30,515 nucleotides of DNA, taken from NCBI GenBank assembly GCA_943704525.1, contig CALSCQ010001557.1, positions 1-30,515 on the forward strand. The letters are read 5' to 3'. The stretch is from Pigoraptor vietnamica. Taxonomy: Eukaryota; Opisthokonta; Filasterea. The position numbers were made by a program, and so were the translations under genes. A model generated the notes under the pieces. The model was not told the DNA's origin. It worked only from the letters and a program-made list of their open reading frames with translations, and did no database searches. Of this stretch, positions 10,001 through 20,312 are shown one piece after another (within the stretch, counting starts at the first letter, position 1; each line of letters begins with the position of its first letter).

Positions 10001-12043
10001 AACGGGCTTCCAGTTGGAGCTCAGCGCGCCCGTCGCGGCTGCAAAGTTCTCAAACAGCACGGGAGTCCAATCCTGCGAGTAGCTCGCCTGCGTCGGCGGC
10101 GCAACAGGCAGCACCGTATCGATCGTCCACGACGTCACGCACGAGTACGGTGAGCCGTTGCCGTCCATCTGCATGCCAACCGAGGACGCCGAGTTGAGGT
10201 TGTACACAAGCCCCGTGAGGTCGATCGACGCGTTGTTCGCGGGCGAAGCGTCCTGCGAAACGGTCGCCTGAATAGAGATCGGTAGTACGCGCAGGACGAG
10301 CGTGTACGACTGGCCCGCAAACACGCGGAAGTTGCTGTATTGGAAGTCGCGGCTGTTGACTTCGTCGCGTGCGGTGAGACCGCACGTCGTCGAGCCGTCG
10401 GGATCGTTGTTCCCGCCGTTGTTGTTGTTGCAGTTGAGCATAATCGTGAAGGCGGCGTTCGCGTCCGGACCGCCCCTGTTCGGTCCGAGAATGAGAAACT
10501 TGTACGCAAAACCATTCGCATTCGACGCCCTCAGCCCCGCAGTAAGAACAAAGCCGGCCTCGCTGCTGAGGTCGGGGACGAAGAGGGCGCCCGCGGGTGA
10601 TCCCGTGACGCACGCGCCGAACATGGGGTTCGTGGGAGAGACGGCATAACGGCCGGGACGCTGCGCCTTGTAGTAGGTGCCGAGCGCAGAAAACTGGGGA
10701 GTGGCCGACGAAAAGTCGTCCGAAGCAATGACGGTGGATTGGCTCTGCGAATTAAACGACGTGGCCGAGAAGTTGTCGCCGCAGAGGTCCATCTGCGCCT
10801 GGCTGGCGCCGAGCACGATGCCAAAGCGCGTCAGTGACGTGAGGGCGAAGTTCTGGCCCAGGGGCATGGTCGCGTTCGCCTGTCCGATCATCTGTCCCGT
10901 CGAGATCACCGACAGCTGGACCGTGAACGCGCTGTTCGTCACCGTCGCCGTGACGCGGTACCGCTCGTTCGGCGTGAGGTTGATGTAGGTGCTATCGGAG
11001 CCGCCGATGTCCGCGATGCTCTTCACCTGGAGCTGGCACGTGTTGGTCAACTTGCCGCTGTCGCACCCGGCAATCCAGAGCAGCGAGCCGTCCTGCGGTC
11101 CCGCGGCGACGACAAACAACGAGTTGAAGTCGTTCACAGCGGTGAACTCGGCCTGGAGACGAACAGAAACTGTGCTGGCGGACGCAGTGGCGCCGTACAG
11201 ACCGGCGACGTGGTTACGGCCGCACGCCTGCCCGTTCGTGATCGTGGGGAGGCCGACTGCGGCAACGAGTTCCGGGGTCAGTCAGATCTAGAGCAATTGC
11301 GGAGTGCGGAACGGACAAACACCTAGCACACACATGCCGGCACGCAATTCGTCTCCAATTTGCAGCACATACCCACATTCTCACATACCATGTAAGCAAC
11401 TGAACATTCAAAACGCCCGAATTCCACGCCTACCCTTACAAAGAACATTCAGCACAGGACAAATACGCGTGCCATAAGGCAGGCACGCACGCGCACGCAT
11501 ACATAGCAAAGACCGATATACGCGACACACACGCTCACACACGCATGTATGCATATATACGGAACATACGGTACACACACACTGCACACACACAGCACGG
11601 GACTCATAGAAGGGTGGCACGTGGCACGCACACGGCCGGCGGCCGGCACACGATTGACGCACAAGAGATATGCACATAAAGGTGCGTAACTAACGTTGCA
11701 GACTCGTGTACGCCGCTTTTCGGAATGCGTGAATGGTCACTTTGCACATTGCGCGCAGGCACAGTGTCAACTCACGGGGCGAAGTGGAAATGGGCAGTCC
11801 CGTCCAGTTGCTGGGCGCTTGCGAGATGGGCTCTCCGCTGGAGGACACAGGCTGGAAGCGTTCGTTGTACTTGCGCACCCAGTCGGCCGCTGCGAGATTG
11901 CCGAGCAGTTTCTTAGGGTAAGTTACGGTGTGTGTATGCGCGCCGTTCCGTCAGCTCCGAAACTCACCCGCAACGTTCACAAGGACTACGAGGGCGAGCG
12001 CGCAATAGACGCCAAAAGCGACGGCCCTCTGTGAGCGTGCCAT
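7018..12043 (-). CDS. Gene B: complete secreted beta-rich repeat protein, 1345 residues, paralogue of gene A
   Basis: Spliced model: complement of 11968-12043, 11776-11889, 9988-11256, 9321-9860, 7952-9187 and 7018-7820, in all 4038 nt. The ATG at 12043 opens MARSQRAVAFGVYCALALVV, a signal peptide. Exon 2 is exactly 114 nt, as in gene A, and encodes the same linker (ADWVRKYNERFQP). Exon 3 holds two modules (ACGRNHVAGLY to VLFENFAAATGALSSNW), exon 4 one (LCGNSHNSLIRT to NFADQSLW), exon 5 two (VSMAVLDTTKVTLP to FEDNFSSAQSG) and exon 6 one ending in CSSCAAGANNYL. All five introns are phase 1 with GTGAGT donors. Each module is beta-rich, Asn-glycosylation rich and about 180-210 residues. No membrane segment or GPI tail is visible, so export as a matrix, wall or secreted protein is inferred. 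The family is not recognised; a laminin G/concanavalin A-like fold is a guess. Confidence 0.88.
11484..11605. repeat. CA-rich microsatellite in gene B intron 2
   Basis: Interrupted ACACAC and GCACGC runs on the plus strand lie inside the 519-nt intron 11257-11775. In transcript orientation the tract is TG-rich. Confidence 0.75.
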
Positions 12044-12796
12044 TTTGTTCCGCTGACGCGAACCGCGCGAGTCGACGTGCGAGCGTCGGCGTGTCTGACG
12101 CCGCGTCGGCAGTGAAACCAGATTGGTCGGCTGACTCGTTGCGCCGAAAGTACTGTGCACTCCGAGACACTGATTCAGGTGTGCGTCGCATAAATGCGCT
12201 CAGGAGACGTGCTGGTGCGTGTGCGGCGTCCCTGCAGTGTGTGCCTGTGTGTGCGTGCCGCCGTCAGTGTGGTCGCGGCGGTTGCGGCGCGGGTCGCGCA
12301 TGTGTGGCGTCGGCTGCATTGTGTGGGCATTTCCCGAAACGGGCCAATCAAAACGCGTCCAGACGCCATTTCACTGCGAATTGAATTATTTTCGCCCATT
12401 TTTGTATGAAAGCCATTTCATTTTGAATTTCAGACCTGGGTAACATTTGGCAAATCCCGGGTAACAGGAACTCGCCCATTGACGCAAGCGGTGCTCGCCA
12501 ACGTCCCGTCCGTGCAGTGCTCATTCTCAGGTGGAGTGTCACGGCTACGTATGTGTGCACGTGCAGTACAACGGCAGAGAAGAGTGCCCGGGTCATAGTA
12601 GCGCATTTGTCAATTTACGCAGTTGCCAAGCGACAGTCCGGCAACTGGGGAGCCCGTTTAGCAGGGCCCGCCGGCGCCAGCCCAGGCCAGTCCAGCGGTA
12701 CCGGTTGTGGCCGGGATTCTGCCGATGCACAAGAGGAGAGGTCTTCGGCGACAAGCCGGCGAATAATTTCACCGAAAACAGCCGTGTCAATAATGG
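12044..12796. promoter_or_regulatory. Gap between gene B start and the DUS gene end
   Basis: Both flanking genes are on the minus strand, so this 753-bp gap should hold the gene B promoter and the DUS 3' flank. A CCAATC motif is at about 12343, some 300 bp upstream of the gene B ATG, in a short AT-richer stretch (12340-12450). A TG-rich patch lies at 12225-12270. No convincing TATA box or gene was found; open frames here look random. Confidence 0.35.
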
Positions 12797-14790
12797 TCAA
12801 TGTGTCCTGTCCCAGTCGTCGGCTCCGTCCTTCACGTCAAACACAATGGGACTCTTTGGTTTCACCCCAAATGCCCGTTCAAGGTACTCCAGTACAAATG
12901 CCGAGTCTCCATAAGCAGCATTAAACGCAGCTCGGTCTGCACATATGGCCGTAAGGTTGTCAGTGAAAGAGAAAACGCACAGAGACCGAGGCCCAACCGG
13001 CCAAGGATTGCGCACTCACCCGCTTTTCTTGCGTGAATTTTCTCCAGCATGAACGAGAGGTGCCGGTGAAAGTAGAGGAATGTGACGGCCTTTTCGCGCT
13101 CGGCGGCAATGTCAACCCATGCCTGCACGCACTCGGTGGGTGTTGTCAGGTGCCCCGCGTAGAGCGCAGGGTTCTCGAGAATGCCGCGGGCCGCCATTAC
13201 CCCTGCATCGACGTGACAAACATGAGAACGCACGCTAAAGTTCGCGAGTACGCGCTACAAAGACTAGCGGGAAAAGGCGTCTAAAGAGACACAGGAGAGA
13301 AGTGGGACAAACGCTGCCCACCATTTACGCCAGTGTCGTTATAAATCCGCTCGGCGTCGGCCAGCGTAAAGATATCGCCGTTCGCGACAATGGGTACTGT
13401 TGCGGCCTCCTTCAGCTGCAGGGGCAAATTACAGAGAATCAGAACACGGGCAAAAACTGTGACTACGAACGCGCGCGTCTGCGCGTGTGTACGCGTGTCG
13501 GAGAATGCATTTCACTATATCAACAGACAAAGCTCCAATTGCAGGCCGGCTGACACAGCACGCGCGCAGCTGCATTGAGCACTCACTATCTTGATGGCGT
13601 CAACGCGGACGGGCTGCGTGCGCTCCTGTGGCGTACGGCCGTGCACAGTAACCCATGACACGCCCGCGGCCTCGGCGCACTTCAAGACGTCCATTGTGCG
13701 CCTGCGCTCGAGTTGAATTGGTGAGACAAGTAAAGAGTATGCGAAATTGCGCCAAAAAAAAAATTCAGGAGGTACACAAGAGAATGGCAGCGCAAAGGCT
13801 GTGAGTGCTGGAGAATGACTTTCCAAGTGGAATGAAAACTCAGAGAACAAAGTGCAAGCGAGATACGAGGGGCGCATGCGCACACGTGCCTGAGGTCGTC
13901 GTACACGCGGATTTTGATTGACACCGGAAGTCCGCCGGTCCGTTCCTTCGCCAGCCGCACCATATCGTGTATCTTCTGTGGCTGAGAGAGAAGCGCCGAA
14001 CCGTAGCCTTCGCTCATAACCCACCTGCGCGAACGCAAAAAAGAAGAAAAATTAAGACTTGCGTGCATAAAACTACTGAACCCGAGAGCAGAGGCTGCGT
14101 GTACATACGAGCACATGTGTATGTGCGCGTACGTGTGTAAGCGTGCGCATGTGCAAGACGTGCGCGGTTGCGTGTGCCCACGGACGCATGCAAGCGAGAA
14201 CGGAGGTAGTTTGAGCTCTGTCACACTCACCGCTGGGGGCACCCGCAATTGATATCGACGGCATCCACAAACCTACGAGAGAGAGAATGAACGGCTCAGC
14301 AATGGCGGACGTTGAGACCGAAAGTACATCCACAACTTGGACAAAAGGCATTAGGAGCGCCACTAATCGCACGATACCAGGCGTAAAACCTCTGACGAGT
14401 GAAAATGAAGCCGACAGCACGAGCCACTCCACGGCATGCAACAACGTCAGTGCATTGCCCCAGCTTGAGGGGAAAAGGAGTAGGGCACAACAGTGGGAGC
14501 CATTCGACGGCATGCGACGACAGAGGCTTGAGAGAGAGGTGGGGGGGGTAAGGGAGTGGGGCACACTTACGGCGCGATTATCTCGGCAGCCTCTGCGAAT
14601 TCGTACGGATTGTTTGCGGCGAATTGGGCGACCAATGGGCGGTCGCCTGCGGAACAAGGATACATAGGGGATGAGGGATGGGGGGACTTGAACACACACG
14701 CACACACACACACACGCACACACACACGCACACACACACACACACGCACACACACACGCACACGCGCGCACACACACACACACCCACGCA

Positions 14791-14861
<71 letters not shown>

Positions 14862-15936
14862 ATATATGTATGTTATATGTATGTATGAACGAAACAGTCG
14901 CGGTCAAACCAGCATACACGTTTCGCGCGCACATTAAACAAAAGCACACACACGGGGCACAGGGACAAAACAAAGCATCAGCACACTCTAAGATAGACGC
15001 ACATGTCTCCACGTGCTCATACACAGACGAACAAGCGCACGAACGCACACAACGCGCACCTCTATCTGTTGCGAAATCATTTCTCCGCGCCTTATCCGAA
15101 TCAATAAACGAGCGCGCGACAATCATAGGAGTGAAGACGACGTCGCAATCAAAACTGCAACGACGAGGTCAAGAAGGTTCAGCATGAGGAAAACACGTAA
15201 CAGCCGGTTAAAAGTCTTGTGCGTGCATAATTCAAGGACTCGCGCATACCGTTGAACAAGCTTTCGGAACGGTAGCCTAGAAGTCCCATAGGAGCGCAAG
15301 CGCGTGAGTCGTACGGAAGCTGGGCAGCATTTGCGTATACACACATACACATACACACACACACACACACCTGACACACACACAACACACACACACACAC
15401 ACCTGACACACACACACACACATGCACACGTACACGCAAACGCACATTCAAGCACATACACGCACACAGGCACAAGCACACAGGCACGCCCACCTCGAAT
15501 AACGCACCATCGGCGCGCACATCTTAATCATCCGACCGCTTTTCAGCAAAGCCGCAATGTCCGTGCGCGGCACACTGCGCGCGTACTCCTCCGCGTCGAT
15601 CCCAAAGACATCCCTCCGCCTTCGCACTTCCTCCGCACTCGGCGCAGGACGTCCGTTGCCACCAAGCAGCCCACTCTTCATCAGCGCACGCCTCTCTCGC
15701 TTGCCCATTCGACGCGACTCGCTCGAGGGACTTTGCGTCTGCTCTGCCGGTGCCACGTTCTCGTCCGCAATGTCCAGCGATCCCAAACCCTCCGCGACGT
15801 CCCAAGCGCTCTCAGCGCCGTTCGACGATTGCGGTTGCGCAAATTGGCCATCGCTGTCGCCCATTCTGACTGCCGCGCGCGCAGCTGACGACGCAGAAAA
15901 CAGGCGCACTCCTTTCGACGCGCACAAGCGCAGCAT
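12797..15936 (-). CDS. DUS4: tRNA-dihydrouridine synthase, Dus4 type, ten exons, 449 residues
   Basis: Spliced model: complement of 15494-15936, 15250-15276, 15060-15154, 14571-14646, 14231-14272, 13890-14024, 13587-13701, 13322-13415, 13020-13202 and 12797-12936 (1350 nt). Dus enzymes use FMN and NADPH to reduce uridine in tRNA D-loops; Dus4 acts at U20a/U20b. Visible hallmarks are [34 protein letters not shown] and [21 protein letters not shown] at about 222-228 with the expected catalytic Cys at 225; VSIKIR with conserved Lys 265; VTVHGRT with His 293; and VANGDI and [17 protein letters not shown] of the phosphate-binding end. The order and spacing match Dus4 family members. About 130 residues precede the barrel; the chosen ATG gives [20 protein letters not shown], which resembles a mitochondrial presequence, but earlier in-frame ATGs exist. 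Exons of 27 and 42 nt and a GC donor at 13889 are unusual. Confidence 0.93.
14692..14880. repeat. Compound (CA)n-(TA)n microsatellite in DUS intron 3
   Basis: About 135 bp of CA-rich repeat with scattered CG steps runs into about 40 bp of TA repeat (14831-14868). It lies in the largest DUS intron (14647-15059). On the gene strand it reads (TA)n then (TG)n, the same compound order as intron 1 of the beta-helix gene at 20189-20317. Confidence 0.95.
15338..15486. repeat. CA-rich microsatellite in DUS intron 1
   Basis: ACACAC runs with TACACA and CTGACA interruptions lie within intron 15277-15493, directly between the first exon and the 27-nt micro-exon. The tract is TG-rich in transcript orientation. 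Confidence 0.9.
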
Positions 15937-16178
15937 GTACCGAAGCGGGCGTGGCAAGCTTGTGAAATTGTTGGGTTTGGTCCTGCACATCGGCATCGTC
16001 TCAAAGTTATGTTCACTGCCGCGGCACGTGTCGGTTGGTTGCGAGTAACAGGAATGGTAACAGTCGACGCTCATGTTACCCTGGACTTGACGGCCGATTC
16101 TTTGCACACAGTGGAGGCTTTCTAACAGCGTAGTTGCCTCACGACGCGAGGGCCACGGGAGTCCCTTTCGGTCCATCC
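15937..16178. promoter_or_regulatory. Shared divergent promoter region of DUS and the GIY-YIG gene
   Basis: Only 242 bp separate the two divergent start codons, so any promoter must be shared or overlapping. No TATA box or other clear motif was seen. The DUS frame stays open through most of it, so a longer DUS N-terminus with an even shorter gap is possible. Confidence 0.4.
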
Positions 16179-17018
16179 ATGGCTTACCGACGCCGCAGCC
16201 GCGACGACAGTTCCGAATCGTCCGACAGCGACGAAGGCGGCAACGATGACGGATGCTGCTACCGGTGTGGTCGCAGGGGCCATTGGGCGAGCCAGTGCTA
16301 CGCGCGCACGCACGTGTACGGTCGGCGCATGGGAGACCCTCAGGACAGTGGTAGCGACGATGAATCGGGAGACGATTCGGAGGGAAATGACGACGGCGCC
16401 TGTTTTCGATGTGGGCGGGCCGGACACTGGGCGACGGACTGCAACGCTCGGACGGACGTCACGAACAAGCCACTCGAGCACGCTGCATCTCGCAGTAACC
16501 GCGCACAGCAGCAACGGCCGCAACCGCAACAGAGACATCATGGTGCAGAGCCGCCCTCGAAGCGATTTCGAGGGGGCGGAGAGGCTCCGGCACCCGCGCC
16601 CGTCGTGGAAAGCGTGTACGTGTTGGAGCTGGAAGGCGGACGCGTGTACGTGGGGAAGGCGACCAACGTCGATGCGCGCATGGCAAGTCACATGGCCGGC
16701 ACAGGCGCGTCGTTCACGCGCAAATACCCGCCCACTGGCCGCTTGCTGCAGCGACTGGGCAACGCCGCCGGGGATGGGGACGGCCCCGAGCGGGACGAGA
16801 CGCTGCGGCAGATGCGCGAGCGCGGCGTCGACAACGTGCGAGGGTGGAAGTACACGCAAGTCGTCCTGTCCGCTTCAGATCGAGCGGAGATTGAGGCAAA
16901 CATTCGCGAGATGTTCGACATGTGCCGTCGGTGCGGTCGCGACAGCCACTTTGCGTCGGATTGTTACGCGGCTACTGACAGGACGGGCGCGCCGATAGGC
17001 GCAAACCGCGGCCGGTGA
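16179..17018 (+). CDS. GIY-YIG domain protein with three CCHC zinc knuckles, 279 residues
   Basis: A single intronless frame starts at ATG 16179. An acidic Ser/Asp N-terminus leads to two perfect C-x2-C-x4-H-x4-C zinc knuckles at residues 27-40 (CYRCGRRGHWASQC) and 75-88 (CFRCGRAGHWATDC), separated by another acidic stretch. A basic PSKRFRGGG patch at about 130 could be a nuclear signal. From about 143 a GIY-YIG nuclease-type domain follows: YVLELEGGRVYVGKATN, DARMASH and ERDETLRQM (candidate catalytic Glu), then GVDNVRGWKY. A third knuckle closes it at 249-262 (CRRCGRDSHFASDC). This order, with a G-x-D-N-V-R-G motif before a final knuckle, is known to me from giant viruses and from algae and oomycetes. 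Zinc knuckles bind single-stranded nucleic acid; the substrate is unknown. Its neighbours suggest an ordinary host gene rather than part of a viral insertion. Confidence 0.85.
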   Translation: MAYRRRSRDDSSESSDSDEGGNDDGCCYRCGRRGHWASQCYARTHVYGRRMGDPQDSGSDDESGDDSEGNDDGACFRCGRAGHWATDCNARTDVTNKPLEHAASRSNRAQQQRPQPQQRHHGAEPPSKRFRGGGEAPAPAPVVESVYVLELEGGRVYVGKATNVDARMASHMAGTGASFTRKYPPTGRLLQRLGNAAGDGDGPERDETLRQMRERGVDNVRGWKYTQVVLSASDRAEIEANIREMFDMCRRCGRDSHFASDCYAATDRTGAPIGANRGR

Positions 17019-17435
17019 ATAGTCTGCCGTGTTCTTTGTGGGAAACGGTGTTTTAACAGCGCGTTTTATTCGTCGCGAGGCCTTCTTGTGTTGCGCGCGC
17101 GCGCATTTTTGACATCGACGTGCGCTGGAACCGCACGTCTGTATTGTACTCGCGCGTGGGCCGAGGGTGCAGGTGTGGGCTTTTGCACCACTCGGCGCGT
17201 GAACGGGCACTCGGTCGCAATAGAGAGTCTTTATAAATGCGCGCACTCGCTATCAATCCCTTTCTGGACATCCGCGTTCGCTGTCGAATGGCGTCACCTC
17301 AAAACGGAGACGTCGTTTCCTCGCGATGCCACGTAAGTTGTAGTGGTCCTTCCGGAAAGGGCGCGCGCGTTCGCGGCGAAGAGGCGCAGGCGCGGCTGGT
17401 TTTCCAAGAACCGACACGTCTCGTCTCGTCTCGTC
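17019..17435. other. Convergent 3' region between the GIY-YIG gene and the DUF4832-like gene
   Basis: This is 417 bp between two gene ends. It contains a TATAAAT at 17232-17238 and, 50 bp downstream, a 15-codon open start (17288-17332, MASPQNGDVVSSRCH) ending at a consensus GTAAGT donor. This could be the first exon of a plus-strand transcript antisense to the next gene, or chance. A short TCTCG triplicate lies at 17418-17436. No polyadenylation hexamer was recognised. Confidence 0.3.
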
Positions 17436-19462
17436 TCAACGCACGGCGGCCGACAACAGAGCACACGCGAGTGCGACAAGGGCGATCACGTGCCTCGCGT
17501 GTGGCGACGTCGACGGGGCGGCATTCCAGCCACCAACGACGTTGGTCCCTGCGCCCGCACTAGCGGACGGCGTTGCAGAAGGCTGTCCAGACGCGGAGGG
17601 TGCGAGCGACGACGACGCGCAGTATCCGGACACAAAGAGGGACCCGCTCTTCTTGCACGTGGCAACGGGCGTCCACTCGAGGGCACCTCCGCGCGCAGAG
17701 GCGTATTGGTTCGCAAAACGCACGACGACGCCGTCGAACGGTGTCCCTGTCACAAGAACCACGCGCACGGTCGCGTCGTCGCAAGCGGACATGTTGACGA
17801 CGGCCACAACGGCGACCGTCACATTGGGCATCAGCAAGCGCACATCGTACGCGGGGGACCCAACCGAGGCGCCGAGCAGCACCGACCTGGCGTTGCCGCA
17901 GTACCTGAGAGCGACCGAGAGGGGGTAGTAGAACGGGGCAACGCCTGTGTTCTCAATCGACACATTCACGGCCACGCTATCAAGCGCACCCGATGCCGCG
18001 TCGAACCTCGCACTCGCCACGTGGAATTCGTAGCCCAGAGACAGTGAGGCATCCACAGCCCTCGCGAGGTCAGCGCCAGTGTACCGCGGAGAGAATGCGT
18101 GCGCGTTGAGCAGCCAGGACGCCTTCGTCGCGCGCACGCACACGGCGAAGTCCTGCGAATAAGTGCCCACGACGTAGGACGGCGAAAATATTGTGGCCTG
18201 GAGCTCAGGGCGCAGCTCGCCGCCGACAAACTGCGTGCGGTAGCGCTGCGCGGCGCCCGGCGTGGCCGCGATTTGTGACGCGAAGAACCAATCGACAGGG
18301 CCGACGGTGGACTGCGCGAAGGAGTCGTCGTGGAAGCCGACGTCGTAGGTCACGGTGACATCGTTGGGAATGCGGACGACGAGCTTTGTGCGGTTGAAGG
18401 CGGCGTCGAAGGCCGAGAGAACGCGGCGCTGGTTCGTTTCCCCTGTTGGCAGTGCGGGAGTTACGTGAGCTTGTGAGTACCATGCCAAGAAGAGAAGCGA
18501 GACGGGATTAGAGGGCGCGCAAATTAACAGCAAAGGGCAATCGACAACAAACGGAACTTCCGCCGCGAAAATGCGAGCGTGCGCTAGCAACAGCCCTTGT
18601 CACACAGGATGAAGGGCGTTGTGCGGCATGCTCTCGCCCACACGCGGATTCGGCTCAAATCAGAGAGAACGCCCATCGACTCCTTGCACACGCAAATAGA
18701 GAGAGACCGCGACGACCCACCGGGAAACCACGTGTCGCAGCTGCACGAGTCCCTGTACGTGTGCCACTCCCCCCAAAAGCCCAGGAGCCCGATTTGTATG
18801 ACTGCAATGCGGGCGTCGCCGTCGTAGCGCCTCCCAAATTCGGCAACGAAGGCTTCCAGCCACGTGTAGAGAACAGCACTTCCGTAGTCCGGCGAGTTTC
18901 CGCCGCCATAGTCCGTGTATGCGTTGAACGATATCTGCGAGGCGAGGGCGGCTGGGACGCCCGTCGGCGACCCGGGGTAGTCCAGCCACACGCGCACGAT
19001 GGCGTGCTTTCCGCGCGATCGCGTGCCGTTGAGAAGCGGTTCCATGCCGGCTGCGAACGTGAACGACGACAGCGACTGCATGAGGTCCTTGAGCGGGACG
19101 TAGTGGAATTCGAGCGACGAATCGAACGCGGACGTGTCACCCCACGACGGCGACGTGAGAAAGCCCTGTAATCGGAGAACCCACAACGACCGCAAAGTTT
19201 TTTCAGTGTTTGAGGCAAAGATGACAGCTACAATTAAGCAACAGGCAAGCCGATCACGCAGCGATCAGCGACATTTGCTTATGTCCCAGTGCGCGCAGGC
19301 GCCATGCGATTCGAGTCCCACCTTGAAAGGGTTGCCGCGCGTCTCGTTGCGCCACAGCTCGAAGATGGCGGAGGCGGTGGGTGTGTGTGATGCGGCGCAG
19401 GGAATTGCAAGGACCATAAGGACAAGAAGATCCGAAGCTCTCCACTTTGAGCGGGAACCCAT
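17436..19462 (-). CDS. Secreted DUF4874/DUF4832-like protein, probable GPI anchor, 530 residues
   Basis: Spliced model: complement of 19322-19462, 18721-19165 and 17436-18442 (1593 nt; introns phase 0 and phase 1). ATG 19462 gives MGSRSKWRASDLLVLMVLAI, a signal peptide. RGNPFKGFLTSPSWGD matches the N-P-x-K-G-F opening of DUF4874, and IGLLGFWGEWHTYRDS matches the G-x-W-G-E-W-H core that precedes DUF4832. Later beta-rich sequence (VDWFFASQIAATP, GYEFHVASARF, AVNVSIENTGVAPFYYP) fits DUF4832. These families look like glycoside-hydrolase-type barrels with a beta-sandwich, but no activity is assigned. The C-terminus has a Ser/Ala/Pro-rich stalk and then a hydrophobic tail HVIALVALACALLSAAVR, typical of a GPI signal. 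Family naming rests on remembered motifs, not a search. The gene starts 360 bp from the divergent beta-helix gene. Confidence 0.82.
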
Positions 19463-19822
19463 CCTCAACAGCGATCGGCGACTTCAAAGTAGCTGAAGAA
19501 ATGTGGGCCACATTGCGCGAATAGGTTTTTCGGCAGTGTGTGTCTGTTGAGGCGCACGTGTGTGTGTGTGTGTGCGTGTGTGTGTGTGTGCGTGTGCGTG
19601 TGTGCGATTTTTGTACGTGTGTGGGCACGTGCGTCGTGTAGGTGTGCATGTGTGCGTCCAGGAGCTTTGCTCCTAATGCGTCGGACTGCTCGAAATGAGC
19701 CACAAGGCGCAAAACATCCGGGGCGGTTGCCGAATTTCGTCGGTGGAAGTCCAGTCAACTGTTGGAAAACACGCGAACCGGCGTCCGTACACACGCCACG
19801 CACGTGCGGCTTCTCAACAGGC
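19463..19822. promoter_or_regulatory. Divergent promoter region of two surface-protein genes, with TG microsatellite
   Basis: The 360-bp gap separates the starts of the DUF4832-like gene (minus) and the beta-helix gene (plus). A TG-rich microsatellite occupies 19555-19652. An open frame runs through it in phase with the beta-helix protein but begins without an ATG, so ATG 19823 is preferred. No TATA box was found. Joint control of the two genes is possible but not shown. Confidence 0.4.
19555..19652. repeat. TG-rich microsatellite in the divergent gap
   Basis: TGTGTG with scattered CG steps on the plus strand, placed 170-270 bp upstream of the beta-helix gene ATG. Alternating purine-pyrimidine sequence of this kind can adopt Z-DNA; no function is shown. 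Confidence 0.85.
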
Positions 19823-20231
19823 ATGGCCCACGTACGACACCTGCGCGTCCTTATTGTGCTCGTCGCGTGCGTCGCATTGGCGTGCATAGCCAGCGTGCGC
19901 GCGACACGGAGAGATGGAACCAGCGGGCAGAAAATCGCCCTTGCAGAGAATTCGGCGGCGGTCGAGACGCACTCGAGGCTGCGCGTGGAGGAGCCTCGAA
20001 GGTTTTTGGAGAGTGCGAGGGACGCCGCGGATGAATTGACGAAACGCATCGCTCGCCTCGGACAAACAGTGCACACGGCGTGCGAATGGGCGCGGACTGC
20101 ACGAAAATCCCAGGCGGGCGCGGCGGCTTCTTGCGACACAGCGTGAGTGTGGTTGTTGGGGATTTCGTGTTTTGCGTGATATTTTGTTTTGTGTGCGTGC
20201 GTGCGTGCGTGTGCGTGCGTGTGTATGTGCG

Positions 20232-20312
<81 letters not shown>

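Noticed and set aside
12593-12790. Small minus-strand frames just after the DUS stop
   Set aside because: The Dus4 family ends near this point and the frames resemble no domain and have no clean acceptor.
14556-14888. Open frames of His-Thr or Cys-Val repeats across the CA microsatellite
   Set aside because: They are translations of a dinucleotide repeat inside a DUS intron.
16179-17018. Viral insertion around the GIY-YIG gene
   Set aside because: Only one gene has viral-type relatives; neighbours are typical intron-bearing host genes and no other viral gene or terminal repeat is visible.
19538-19822. N-terminal extension of the beta-helix protein before ATG 19823
   Set aside because: It lacks an ATG, includes the TG repeat, and would bury the signal peptide.
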